From Aquila chrysaetos chrysaetos (Eukaryota > Chordata > Aves > Accipitriformes > Accipitridae): DNA of 64,000 nucleotides. The stretch's first letter is position 1. The number at the start of each line of letters is the position of its first letter. Where the stretch lies: the NCBI RefSeq assembly GCF_900496995.4, contig NC_044012.1, positions 23,412,759 to 23,476,758 on the forward strand, given 5' to 3'. Shown one piece after another: positions 47,807-59,674 of the stretch. A program made the position numbers and the translations under genes. The notes beneath the pieces were generated by a model that was not told where the DNA came from, searched no databases, and saw nothing but the letters and a program-made list of their open reading frames with translations.

Positions 47807-50800
47807 CTGAGAACAGAAATGAACAAGGCTCACTGAGCCACTGAAAAGCTACAATTTTTACATATTTATATGTGTGTGTGTGTGTGAACTTCTGACCTTC
47901 ATTAGAGAGCTCACACACAGCTACAGAGATGATCTGCAGGTAGGAAACCACCCCAGATTGGACTCCATGCAGGTGAGGCAAGGGATGCAGCAGCACTGTC
48001 CCTGTTGTGGGGCTAATCAGCGTTTTTACCAGCATTGAACCTGAAATGTCTGCAGTTGCTGTAACGCCAGTATCTTCTGTACAGAAAATCTTTCCTGGCT
48101 TTGCTCTCCCATATGGGAACATTTAATACAGACATGCAAGCAGGAGCTGAGCTGCTGTAACTGCTCTGTGTGCCTTTAGCGAATAGGAAACTCAAGGTAG
48201 CTGGACATCATCTGACACATTTTAGCCTTAGATTTGAATTATCTTGCACCTTGGTCTCTTTCTAAATAGCTCCTGTGGTTCAAACACAACCTACCCAAAG
48301 CAAGCTGAAGCTCCTGCCCCACACAGATAAACCTCTCTGCTGTATCCTCTGCAAGAGACACAGCAGCACCAGCACCACCCTTGAGCAGGCTGGGGCTGAA
48401 CCTCAAAAGGACCCGAGACAGAACACTTCACTAGGGGCAGACACTTCATTTTGGGCGAAGAGTACTGAGACAAAACCAGCCCAGCTGTCTCTTGGCTCTC
48501 TGGGAGAATGGAGACTTATCTGTTTAGAAAAACATCTTTTTCTTTTCTAAATAACTTTTCAATGCAGATCAACAGGGACCAGCACAGATCTGCAAATCCC
48601 TGCCCTGGCCCACACCAGTCCCTGCTGCCTCTCTCCTCCCCACAACAGGAGAAGCACAGATCCTTCCAGCACAGGAGCAGCCAGCATCTATTTCCCTGCG
48701 ATGCTCACCAAGATCTCGTGGACCGCATTTTATTGCCTACAAGAAACTTGAGGGACTTGCTCCCCACTCAGAAAATGAGGATGCAGGATGCCGCACCAAC
48801 AGGCACAGGCTGCTGGTGAACTTTTGGCAGACGCCACAAGAGCCTCAATACCTCATCAGTCACGCCATGATTTTGACAAGTGCCTGGGCACCTCGGCTGG
48901 AGTCATCGCTGTAAGAGCTGGGGCTACAACCTGCATGCCCTGACTCCCGAGGCAGTAATTTAAAGATTTCTGAGACAGCTCTACAGGAGGAACCCCTTTC
49001 AGGATCCTTGGCATGCCAGCAGTGATGGGATGCAGCATCTGCAGTTTAATTTATAAACCAATAAACGATCAGTACAAGGCTGAGTGAGTCTGAGTCATAG
49101 CAACTAATGCACTGCAGTCTTCCTTGCTAAATCACCCCTGTTGACATGAGACCCATTAGCAAAAAGCTGTTATTCATCTCCCAGACACAACTGCAGAGGC
49201 AACGTAAGCAATGCTGACTGTTGCACACCAGCATGCATGTACAGTCTGTACTCAGCTACTCTGGAAAAGCTATTTCTGAAGAGCAGACACAGACTCTCAG
49301 CCTGAGATAAAAGGACACTGTCTTGGTATTATTTAATCTCCTTGATAATGGATCCAACTAAGCCAGAACAGGCTCTCTTATTCTAGAAAAAAAGCGTTCA
49401 CTGTGAGATCACTCCAGAACAGCTACTGGCCTTGAAATTCACATCTGATCTTGATCTGAACTCGCCTTCAAACCCAGTAATTTACATGCAAAATGACAGG
49501 CTGCAATCAAGACCTGTAACAGAGCAGACAATTAGTGTGGGGGATTGAAGGAGGAAAGGCAAGATGATGGGAGGCGGGGGACGGAAAGCTCATTTTATAC
49601 CTTCACACAAGTCACATTTCACATCCCAACAGCACCCTGCCCTGCTGCAGGGAATTTGCAAATGACACCCACTCCCTGATTTGCAAGTCACATCGCCTCT
49701 GGATTGGGATCTTGCAAGATCAGACAACCTTATTACAATAGTAAGCATCTTGCCTATCTAGGTACCTACAGCAAACTCACCTATGTGGGGGACAAGCCCC
49801 TAGCATCAGCCTCCCAGCCCTGAGAAGAGGCAGCAGCCAAGCCTCTGTTACCAGTGATTGGTACAGACTTCCCAAGCTGCTGCTCTACTCCTGCCAACTG
49901 TGAGCGTATTTGGGGGACACAAGTGAGAGGACTTTATGGCTCACTTGTGCCAAAAGGGGATGTGCAGACCTTCTCCGCTGCCATTCCCATCCTGCTTCAT
50001 CTCTTGTGACAGCTCTGTAGCGCAAATGGTCCTGTGCTGAGCCGATTCAACTCACTGCCCCTGCGTGAAACAAGTCACTCCTTTTGCTGGGTTAGTTTCC
50101 TCCCTGTTTAACCTTCTGTCCAAAAGTAACCTGGCTGTTGCCTCCACAGGGGGATCAGAAAAACACTGGAGCAAGCACAAGGGAAACAGCAGGAGCACGT
50201 GCTTATGAACACAGAGGAGGGAGGAAGAGGGAACAGGACCAGCCCTTTTCAAGCAGTGACCCAATCGCTGGCTCAGCCACACTAATTTGCACCCAGGAAA
50301 GCATCTTCTCTACCACCACGTTAGAAACCTGAACGTCAGGAATACAGGATCCAATCCATTACCACCAGAAACACGCTCTTTAGAGCATTCACAGGCTATG
50401 AGATGCAGGCAGACTCTGCAAACGCAGTCTGGTTAAGTCCGGGTAAACAGATATGTATGTGTGCAACTCCTCTCTCTTCTTAACCCCCGCCAGACTGCAG
50501 AACTCGCTGGGGAAGGAGCAACGCTGCTCCTAGCCACAGGGCTGCACCACCCTTGTTCCCTGCTCACCTGAAATCATCACATCTACAAAAGAGGCTCAGG
50601 GCAGCTGCCAGAGTAACCCAACGACTTTAGCATTCCTCACTCACATTGTCTGAGCCGGGCTGGTTGCTCACTTCCCTGCCAGGAACACAGCTTAATCCTG
50701 GCCTACAACTCAAGCAACACAGGCTCCAGCCCTACCTCTCCCAGAGTGTCCCTGTAAGTTTAAGAACCATTAGTTTGACTCTGTGCCCTTTGCTCCAGCC

Positions 50801-52428
50801 TACCAAGTGGTAAGAATGCTACTCATCTCCCCGGTAAGCTGAGATCTTTCAGAGCCCATATGAACCATGGCTTCCTTTCACGGCTTGTTTTTGGCATCAT
50901 AGTTAAGGAAACTATAAAACATGGGAACGGACAAGGCTTTGGCAGGTGTTTTTCACAGCCCTGAACCTGCTGTGCCTGACTTTGAAGCACTCCCTCTTCT
51001 TCACAGATCACATTTTCACTGTGACTGGGTCCCTGGCCAGGAAGCTGCTACCTCACACAGAGCTGAAGCAAGCCCAGCTTCATGCCTTTTTGAGCCAACC
51101 TCTGCAAAAAGCATGGGAAAAAAAAATCCCACAGCTGTGATAAGCTGTGATAAGCAGAGCAAGTCATCTGCAGCAAATCAAAGGGCTAATCTCTGTGCAG
51201 CTGGTCTTGGCTGTTTGCTTCCTTCCTCAGTAGTTTTAGCTGAAATGGAAAGTAGCACCAAGATAACTTCCATGCCTGAGGGCTGCACCAAAACAGGGGA
51301 GCATGCGGATCTGGGACCATACCTCCTGCAGAACCAGGCATCAGGAAATGAAGTCAACGTGCTGTGAACCTACCCAGTGATGTTAGTCCATGCCTATGCT
51401 TTCCCCTTGTAGACTGCAACGGAGGGGTTTAACAGTCTCCTTTTAATACGATTCCCCATGCAGGTTCCCTCAGGTACCACCAGCTCCTCCCCACCTGCCA
51501 GTCTCCAAGACCCATTTTCTCTTTTGCCCCTCTGAACACAAATAGGGATGGGTACGGTCAAGTGTGATACTGGCATCTGCATGCGGGAACATGTTGCCTG
51601 GAAGCTGGGCACGTGTCCACCAACAGCCCTTTAGGTACAAAGCCAGCTTGTACAGCCTGCCCAAGGAGTCAAACACGTGTCCTGCAGCAGCAGCCTCGAG
51701 CCGGAGGTGAACGAGGGCTGTGCTCAGCACTGGAAGGTGGGCAGAGACTGATGTGGGTGTTGCAGATCTGCAGCCAACAGCAGAGTCCTCTCTCAGGAGA
51801 GCAAGGAAGGAAGGAGGACATGAGAGAGGCCCCACCTCGACGTGTGTGATTCCTCTCTGATGCAAAGATGAGCCACGTGCTGAGTTTACAGCACCTGATG
51901 TGCAACACTGGGTCCAGCGATGGAGACTGGAGCTTGTGTCACAGTCTACAGTCTCCTCCAGCCGTGCTGTCACGGGAAATTAATACAAACACAGTATTGT
52001 ATGCTGAGATCCAAGAGCCCACTGAACAACACTGGATACCCCTGAAACACCCTTCTTGGCTCCTCTCGTTCCCCGTGCGCCTGGAAAAGGGGACGGGGGT
52101 GTGAAGCGCAGCCAGAAAGGCAGACCTGGGGGTGTCGGAGCCAGACTGCCCACAAAGCCTGAAGCAGGGGCTGACCAGGAGCCCCCCCCAAGGCATCACC
52201 CAGGCGGGCGCAGCCACCCCTTCCCCGGGGCCGCAGGCTGTGGCCAGGGCTGTGCTTGGCCCCTGCTGCCCTCGGAAGGGGCATGGCGGCCCCCCGGCGC
52301 CCTGCTCCGGCATTTCCCAGCCCGGCTCCCCCGCAGTCCTGGTGCCCCGGTGCCCGGCGGTCATCCCAGGGACAACCCCCGGGCCGGGGCCCCTGAGGGG
52401 TCTCTCCGGCTGCCCCGAGAGGACTCAC
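47807..52428 (-). other. ENKD1: ENKD1 5'UTR intron
   Basis: The 4.6 kb between the acceptor just above 47,806 and the donor at 52,423-52,428 has no supported coding exon. It contains a short (TG)n tract near 47,870-47,886. No second gene was recognised in it. Confidence 0.6.
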
Positions 52429-52950
52429 CGAGGGAGGCCGCAGAGAAGCTCTCCCGGCTGCCGCCCGGGGCTGGGGCTGGGGCCGGGCTGAGGGAGGCCG
52501 CAGCCTGGGCCTGGAGTGGGGCCGCCCGGCAGGAGCCGAAGGCCCGACCCGGCCCCGCCGCGCTGCCCGGCAACCGCGGCTTCCGCCGGCAGGGGCGGGG
52601 AGCCGGGGCCGGGGCCGCCCGGAGCGCCAGCGGCGCCGGAGCCCTACCTCCCGCAGCTCAGCCCCGGCCTTCGCCGGTTCTCCCCGCCGGCAGGCGCGGC
52701 CCGGGGGGCGGCAGGACCGGAGGGCGATCCCCAGCAGACGGGCAGGGCACCGAACCCGGCCGTCAGCCGTCCCCGGGGCAGGACAGCCCTCTTTCGGGCT
52801 CGCTCTGCGGCGAAGGTTCATCTCCCCGCCCCGTCCCGTGCCCTCAGCCTCCCCTTTCCCCGGGGTTTTGGGAGAGGATCCCGCCAGACCCCCCCGCACG
52901 GCTCACAGCCGCCGGCTGCTGAACCGCAGGAGCCTTCAGGGCCGGGGGAC
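52150..52950. promoter_or_regulatory. ENKD1: CpG island: ENKD1 promoter and 5'UTR exon, possibly bidirectional
   Basis: This is a dense CpG island. A minus-strand consensus donor GTGAGT (52,423-52,428) ends a non-coding ENKD1 exon 1 at 52,429. In human, ENKD1 and C16orf86 are arranged head to head, so the same island may also start plus-strand transcripts of the gene at 55 kb. I could not identify a plus-strand first exon with confidence. Confidence 0.6.
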
Positions 52951-55018
52951 GGACGGAGCTGGGGGCCAAAGGGCTCCCAAACGTACCCCAGCCCTTCGCA
53001 CGACCAAGGAAGTTTGTCTCTACTTACATGCTTACCCTACAGCTTAGAACAAGGCTGGTGCAGTGGATGGAAGCATCCATACCAAGCAAAAAAGATGGGA
53101 ATGGGCTTCCTGGGATCTAAACTTCAGTGCATAACTTGGTATATATCCTTGGAAGAAAATCCTGAAAGGCAGTTACAGAATGAGGCTTGAGGTATATTTT
53201 GCTGAAATATTTTCTTACTTCTCCTTTCTGTGATTTTCTTTCCAATTCAAGAAGCTGCACTTTCATTTTTCCAGAATAAATCTAACTTGGAGCGTGCTCA
53301 CCATCAAGCCAAAAGGCTGTTGTTTGCTGGGTGAGTGCAGAAGACTCCCTCAGCTTGGTCGAACCAGGAGGTTCAGGCATGCAAGAGCAGCAGAATGACC
53401 ACGCTAGCCAGCTTTGCTGCACCAGGAGACCACAACATGCAAGGATGTGTTTGCCCATAACCACGCTTTTCCCTCATAACAGTACATCTCAGTGCCATTG
53501 CTCTGGACCTGGGTGGTTAAACAAATTTCAGGGCATTTATTGCTGAGCGGAGGAGATACAGCTGTTGGGATCAGCACCCCTTTGATTGCCACATCACTCT
53601 CTCCAGGCTATAAAATGCCATTGTGTTTATAAAGGAGCTGTGCAAGAGCCTGTTTCTCCCACCACAGTACGATGAACAGGGACCACATCTCCGCTCACGG
53701 TCAGCCTCTCCTGAATGCTCCAGGGTGCAAAAGTCGAATAAAATCCCAGTGTTTTCCAGGCTGCTGGCTTGAGGGATGGGACTTGGTCCTGGTCTTCATA
53801 GACCCCACAGCAGCGTTCATGGGGAGGGGACCACGGGGGTCCCTCGTTCCCATCAGAGCAGGGCTGTCACCAGTGCCAGATTGGGATGGCTGCAGCCATG
53901 TCCCATGGAGCCCTGCCATCCCTGAGGATGGAGACTCCCCCCACCTCCTGGTGACCCCTCCCAGGGCTGCAGCACCCCCAGGGCCCCTGAACCTCTGTCA
54001 CCACCGTGGCCAGCCCCATCGGCCCAGCTCCGCTGCGTCACCCAGGTGCCAGGGAGCATCCCAGGGGCCCTCTCAGGTTTTTCCACCTCCCTTCTCAGGC
54101 AGGAGCCCAGATCTGAGGGACCTATTGTTGGCACATCCCCTGTGGGGGTTAACGGTCTTCTGGAATCTCTTGCCCAACTGCCACCTTCAAACCCATCCCC
54201 ACAGCCGAGCCTGCGGGAGGCTCGAAGGGGAGAGGTAGGGAGGACAGGCTCAAAGTGACAATGTTCATCCCATTACAGTGGCTTAAAACACTCGTGGTTG
54301 GCTTTTGCAGCTTTCGGTGACCTGTGCCCATCCTAATAGTGCTGTCTTCCAGGCACAGGGCTGCTTCACTGGAGGTTTTGTGGCTGGAAAGGGAAGCTGG
54401 CACGTGTGGGGATCAGCGGTAAGATGCTCAGGGCGGGTAATTGGTGCTTGCAGCCTCTCAGGGTTGCGGGTGGTCAGTGGAAATGCTGAAATTGTGTTTG
54501 GATGTCCGTTTAACAGGCAAACTGTCCCCTCTCATTCTCAGTGGAAGGAGAGGCAATGCCAAGGCTTTGGCCAGTGGCTGAGTGCCGATGGTTGGCTTGA
54601 AGGAGGTACAAGGCAGAAGTGCAAGGTGTGCTGGGGTGGTTGGGGTCTTCTGGCAGCTCAGGGTGGGTTGGGGAGCTCCAGCACCTGATGTGTTGGGAGG
54701 TTTCCACCTCCCTGTGTCCCCAGGTGTATCAGGAGAGCTCCTAGGGCTGGCTGCTTTGGAGCATCTCATGGGGGCCTTGTGCTGGGCAGACCTCAGCCAC
54801 TTCAAAGCTGCTGCCCGGACCCAGGGCTGGGAGTGGGAATCACCACCCCGGCAGCTCAGCAGGGAGAGGCAGCCAGTGCCCATGTCCCTGCAGCGGGGGC
54901 TTGCCGTGGCCTGGCCGGGCTGAGCACCGTGCATTGGGGTGAGCCCCCATACCAAACCAAACACTCACAGAGATGTTGGTCTGCAGGCAGCCCCCACTGG
55001 TGGCCTAGAGCATCTGCC
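52951..55018. other. Non-coding DNA upstream of the C16orf86-like gene
   Basis: No coding exon was supported. It contains the CR1-like repeat at 53,835-54,115. An in-frame upstream Met at 54,779 would extend the first exon of the next gene by 80 codons, but those codons look non-coding in composition. Confidence 0.45.
53835..54115 (-). mobile_element. Degenerate CR1-like repeat, inverted relative to the 34 kb copy
   Basis: Shared blocks with the reverse complement of 33,830-34,195 include GGGATGGCTGCAGC, CCCATGGAGCCCTGCCATCC, GGATGGAGACTCCCC and CAGGGCCCCTGAAC. About 110 bases present in the 34 kb copy are missing here. Confidence 0.5.
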
Positions 55019-58000
55019 ATGTCAGCCCCAGTGCTGGAGCCTCCTGCCCTGGTGAGGAGCCCTGAGGAGGGGCAGCGTGGTGGCCATGAGCCTGGGCACA
55101 TCCTCGCTCAGCTGTCTGCAGCCCTGGAGAACCCGGACATCAAAGCTTTGAAGGTGAAGGGTGATGTTGCATTGGATGTGGGGGTTGCGAGGAGCATGGG
55201 CTTCATCCCTGGGTGCCACGAGCATGGCACTTGCCCCTGTGCGAGCCTTGTGTGAGAACAGGGGGTCCCCGTGTGTGCCAAAATTTGGGGAGGGGGAAGG
55301 AATGAGAAAAGCTCCTTTCTGCAGAGGGTGGATGTCCCTGGGGCTGGGTCTGCTACCCAGAAACAAAAGGCATGATGTTACTCCCAAGTCTTTCTCAAAC
55401 TGAGAGTAGATGACCCCAAATAGTTACCTGCAAGCTTCTAGTTAAGCTGCATGAAATGGCAGCTGAATAATTTTCAGCCATCTCTTTGTAGAGTGGTTTT
55501 CTGCCATGGTGGCACACTCAAGGGTGTCCCCAGCTGCTGCTTGGGGCCTGGCAGTGCCACCATGGATGATGGGGGGGCAAAATGGCAACCAAAGCCCTGG
55601 GAGGGCCAGCGGGACTCATGGGGCCACCCAGCCCCACAGTCCCACCCACCATAGACAGCCACTGCAGCAACACAGGGTGCTCCCACTCACCAGCCAGCCG
55701 GGCTCGCCCCCAAGACCTTGGGGCCACATTGGGAGTAAAATCCTAAATCCAGGTGGTTATTAGTGGCCAGCAAAGGGTCCAAGCCACTGTGGCAGGGTCA
55801 TCCACACCAGGGCCCGAGGAAAAAAAGTGGGTGCAGGGACTGGCAGGACGGGAGCACCGCTTGTCAATGCTGTTCCCCGTGTCTACCACAGTGGTCCAAA
55901 GACGGGCAAGGTGTCCTTGTCCACACCAAGCTGTATGAGGAGGAGATGGAGAAGAACAAAGAGCTCTTCCCGGAGCTGGTGGATCTCGGCTGCGTCACGG
56001 CGCTGCAGGCCTGGCTGCTAGCCTATGGTTTCAAACTCAAGGGGACAAAGTAAGTCACCATGTCTCCTTCACAAGCCAGCTTTGTGCTGCAACGCAGCCG
56101 GGATCACCATGCGAGGAGCAGCCGCCAGTGAGGCCTGGGTCTGCCCCATGCAGGCTGCGTTGCACAAGGGTGAAACAAGGTTGGGAGGGAGGGATGAGCA
56201 TGGGATGGAAGATATTAGTATCCATGATTTGTGGCTGGACATCGCTCTGCTTTGCTTTTTATTTTGTTGAGAATTGAGCTTGGTTTGTAGTAATTTTGAG
56301 AGTTGCTTAGAGTTTAAAAGAGCAGATAAACCACAGAAGTGTGGAAAGGGAGAAGCCCAAAGAGCTGTGGGGCTCACGGTGGAAAGGGAAACGGCACCTA
56401 TGGCAATGCAGTAGCCCCAAGCCATCAGTGACCACTAGTCATGTCCAAGTCCAGCCAGGGAGCTAAGCCAGCACGGCCAGTGCTGTAGCACGGGCGCAGA
56501 CCAAGGACGAGGGCTGCACTTGGATGTAGCTCCTGTGCCAGGGCATGGAGCCCCCCGCCCCGAGGTGCCACAGGGCTCCGTCTCCCACTGCGGATGGACC
56601 CTGAGCTGGCTGTGCCCCACAGCTGGTTTCCGTCCTTCAGGGTCAACTCAGAAGTGCTCCAGTTGCAGCACCCTGATTTCCAGAAGGCACATCCCACCAC
56701 CAAGGAGCCAGGCACCCTCCAAGGTGACATTGGCCTCTCTGCCAAGCAGCAGAGGAAAAGGAAGAAAAAGAGACATGCGAGCAGCCTGCACCCTCCCAGA
56801 GGGGCCAAGTCCCAGGACATGCTGGGTGAGCAAAGCTGGTGGCTGCAGCCACACAAGCTGGGCTGGGCTGGCATGGTGTGTGCTCTAACTGGCTTGCTTC
56901 AGGAATGACAGTGGCCTGAGGCTGGGTCCATAGTACAACAAGGTGGTCCGCAGCTCTTCTGCTTCTCCCAGACCTGGCAGCATCCTCGTGGGTCGGGTAA
57001 TGACAGGGGCTCTGCCACTGGTGAGTTTTCAGCCGGGCACCGTGATACCCAGGCAGGCTCACCATGGCTCTTCCCTCCAGCTGCTGTTTTGTCTCTGGGA
57101 TGTGGCCACGGATCCCTGGCTTTTATCCTACCAGACAGCCCCAGCTCAAGGGTATCTGCCTCCCCCTGCAGCCCCTGGCTCCCCTCCTGGCAGGAATAAT
57201 GTTCTTCCTCTCCTCCCAGGGCTGCTGCAGCCTTGTGAGCTACAGCACAGCCCTGGCAGAGAAGGGGGTGTCAGCGTTTAGCTCTTCTTGTACCTCTCCA
57301 GGACAACTGCCACGTCTGCGACCCTTGTACCAGTACATCAACTTAGACATGACAGAGCTGATGCACCCATCACCAGAAGATGAAGTCCCAGAGCTGGCAC
57401 AGCCAAGCCAGGTCCCTGCAGCCTCCAGCAGGGCAACTGCTCCACAGCTGGAAGGTGAGCTCCAACAAGGTTTACCCAGCTCCTGTATTCCTCAGGGAGC
57501 TGGCCTTGTTCTGCCAGTGACCTGCTGGTCCCCACAGCTCATCCCCCCAGAAATGGAAGCTTTGCCCTTGCCTGTGTAGATATTGTCACCTTATCCTGTT
57601 TCTTCCACCCTTGCCCCTAGCTTTTAGAGAAGCAGCTTGGATGTCTCTAGTCACCATCTGCAGCAGCTCTGCCCTTAGGTTTTCCCTTGAAGCTCTGAGG
57701 TGGCCTAGCCAAACAGAGCAGGACCCTTCCCCTTAGGACAGCACTCTTCAATTGACTCCACAGTCAACAGGTTCCAGAGTTCTATTCCAAGACTTGGTGG
57801 AACAAAGCCATGGCCAGCCTGAGCTGGAGCTGGTGAACAGGCCTGCTCCAAGCAGGATGTCAGGCTGGAAACCCAGAGCAGCCATCCCACCCACACTGCT
57901 GGCACCTGGCATCCTGCTGGTGCAAATACTCAGCCTGTCTCTGAGGAGGTGGCTGAGCTGTTGATGCACTCACTCCTCTTGCAGATACCTGGGCCAGCAG

Positions 58001-58115
58001 CACTCCGGAGATCCCAGCCCCAGAAGCAGGTGACAAATCCATGCAGGTTGATATTGATAGGATGCTCAGATATGCAGCTCACCTGGTGCCACTGCTCTTT
58101 CCTCAGTATAAATAG
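55019..58115 (+). CDS. C16orf86: C16orf86-type gene with divergent HSF-like N-terminal domain
   Basis: Exons: 55019-55153, 55892-56049, 56623-56825, 57302-57454, 57985-58115, total 780 bases, 259 residues, phases consistent. The C-terminal half matches human C16orf86 as I recall it: LRPLYQYINLDM and a terminal MQVDIDRMLRYAAHLVP ending FPQYK. The N-terminal half (about residues 28-120) aligns in order with a heat-shock-factor DNA-binding domain: LAQLSAALENPDIKALKWS (helix 1 into the WSPSG-like turn), VLVHTKLYEEEM, LQAWLLAYGFKL (recognition-helix position) and LQHPDFQKAHP. A lysine/arginine cluster near residues 145-153 could be a nuclear signal. The recognition helix lacks the usual Arg of SFVRQLN, so normal DNA binding is doubtful. 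The start at 55,019 has G at -3; an in-frame Met at 54,779 is an alternative. It sits between ENKD1 and GFOD2 as in human. Confidence 0.8.
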
Positions 58116-59674
58116 TCATGCAGCTTTCTGCCTCCTGTTTGTCTACTACAGCTTGACCTGCGGGGTGGTGATCATCACCTGGCCCGTACAAAGAGCTGTG
58201 GGTTTATTGGTTTTTTTTCCTGGTTGAAGAAAATCTGATTTGCCTGGGGAAAAAAAAAAAAAAAAAAAAGCAGTTTTTCATTATAAAATACAGCTGCATG
58301 TCACTTGGCCTTACGATGCATGTGCTGTCATTCCTTCCTTGTGCATGAAATGCAGGAGCCTGGGGACTAGCCTTGAGGCTCGCTGCTGAAGATCACCCTG
58401 CACAGGGGACGTGGGAGCGGACAGTGCAGCCCTGCCTTTCAGTCCAGCAGACAGCAGAGCATGGCCTGGTCCCCCTCTGCGAGCAGCGCTAACCAGCAGG
58501 TGCTTTCACTACCTCTACATTAGACCAACAGGGATTGCATTGGGAGAATCTCAGCTTCACAACAGGGATCCACCTCATCCAAAGCAGTGCTCCTTTGGCC
58601 ACTGTCCCACACTGCCAGTGCAGGGCAACTGGAGGCTGTAGCCAGGCTACAAAAAGCCCATTTCAACTCTCTGCACACTTCTGTGTTCAGGTCTCCTGCT
58701 CACCCAGGAGTCTTGGCACCCTCCTTTCTTTGCTGGGATCATCTGGAGATGCTTTGCGCTTCCTTCTTCTCCTGTAGGAGTTGTACTTTAGGATCTTCTG
58801 CCCGGTACAAACGTACTGACAAAGGCACAAAGGAAGATTCTCAGTTCAAGGACAGCTTCAAAACAGATCCAAAACTGGCATGAAATAAGCCAGAGTTGTT
58901 CTGTCTGAATGAAGGCAGCGGCTTCCAGGTGAGCTCAGGAGACATTATCTCACCTGTTTTACATAGCACACAGACATCACAGACATTAGATGCTCAGAGC
59001 TATGGAACACCAGTCCTCTACCTGTAAAGGTTTGCAGAGATGCAGCTTTCACTGCTCCACCTGCTACAGCTGGGAACAGTGAATTTCAACCATTTGCTTT
59101 CTTCATCCAGCTCACAGTAGAAATGAGATTGTGCAGAGAGCACAGGAGCAGCCATGCTTCTACCCTTTAAACCAGCACGTCAGTAGACTTGTTTCTGCCA
59201 AGAGTTTTACTGTGTTGAAAGTAAATACCCAAAAGTAAATACCTGATATATACACTGAGCAAAGAAAGCGGTCCCATCAATACTGTGGGGATTTTGCTTC
59301 TTAGTTGGCATCTTCCAGCAATTTCTACAATGAGTTAGGCAGATAAATAAAGATCCTGTTAATCACAAAAGTTGACGTGGTGAGTCCAAGATAGGCAAAA
59401 GGATCTCCAAAACCAGCTACTCAACAGCTGTAGTGCGAGGGAAACAGCAAAGAGGTGGTAAACAGATCTTCCGGTGGGACTTACTTTCCCTTGGTGATAA
59501 ATCAATGATACTTGCTAGGATAGCAGAGAGCTATACAGGATAGCACAGAGCTATATTGCTAGATATCACAAGAGCTTTTTCCACACCCAAGCTATGCACC
59601 TGGCAGCAAAGGCACACAGAAGTAGGGAAGGACTCAACAGGTACTGAGCCCCAGCTCTAAATCTCCTGTTCACA
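58116..59674. other. Region between convergent C16orf86-like gene and GFOD2
   Basis: This contains the 3'UTR of the plus-strand gene, a 20-base A run at about 58,251-58,270 and a plus-strand AATAAA near 59,346. No further gene was seen. Confidence 0.5.

Noticed and set aside
52056-52922. Overlapping 288- and 309-codon frames on opposite strands
   Set aside because: These lie in the ENKD1 CpG island and are proline-, arginine- and glycine-rich without motifs. Splice sites indicate a non-coding ENKD1 exon here.
53672-54238. 188-codon plus-strand frame
   Set aside because: It covers the CR1-like repeat copy. The related copy at 34 kb is open in a different, non-matching frame, so this is not a conserved protein.
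54779-55018. Upstream in-frame extension of the C16orf86-like first exon
   Set aside because: It is possible, but the extra 80 codons have no similarity or domain features. The Met at 55,019 has a better initiation context and directly precedes the HSF-like helix.
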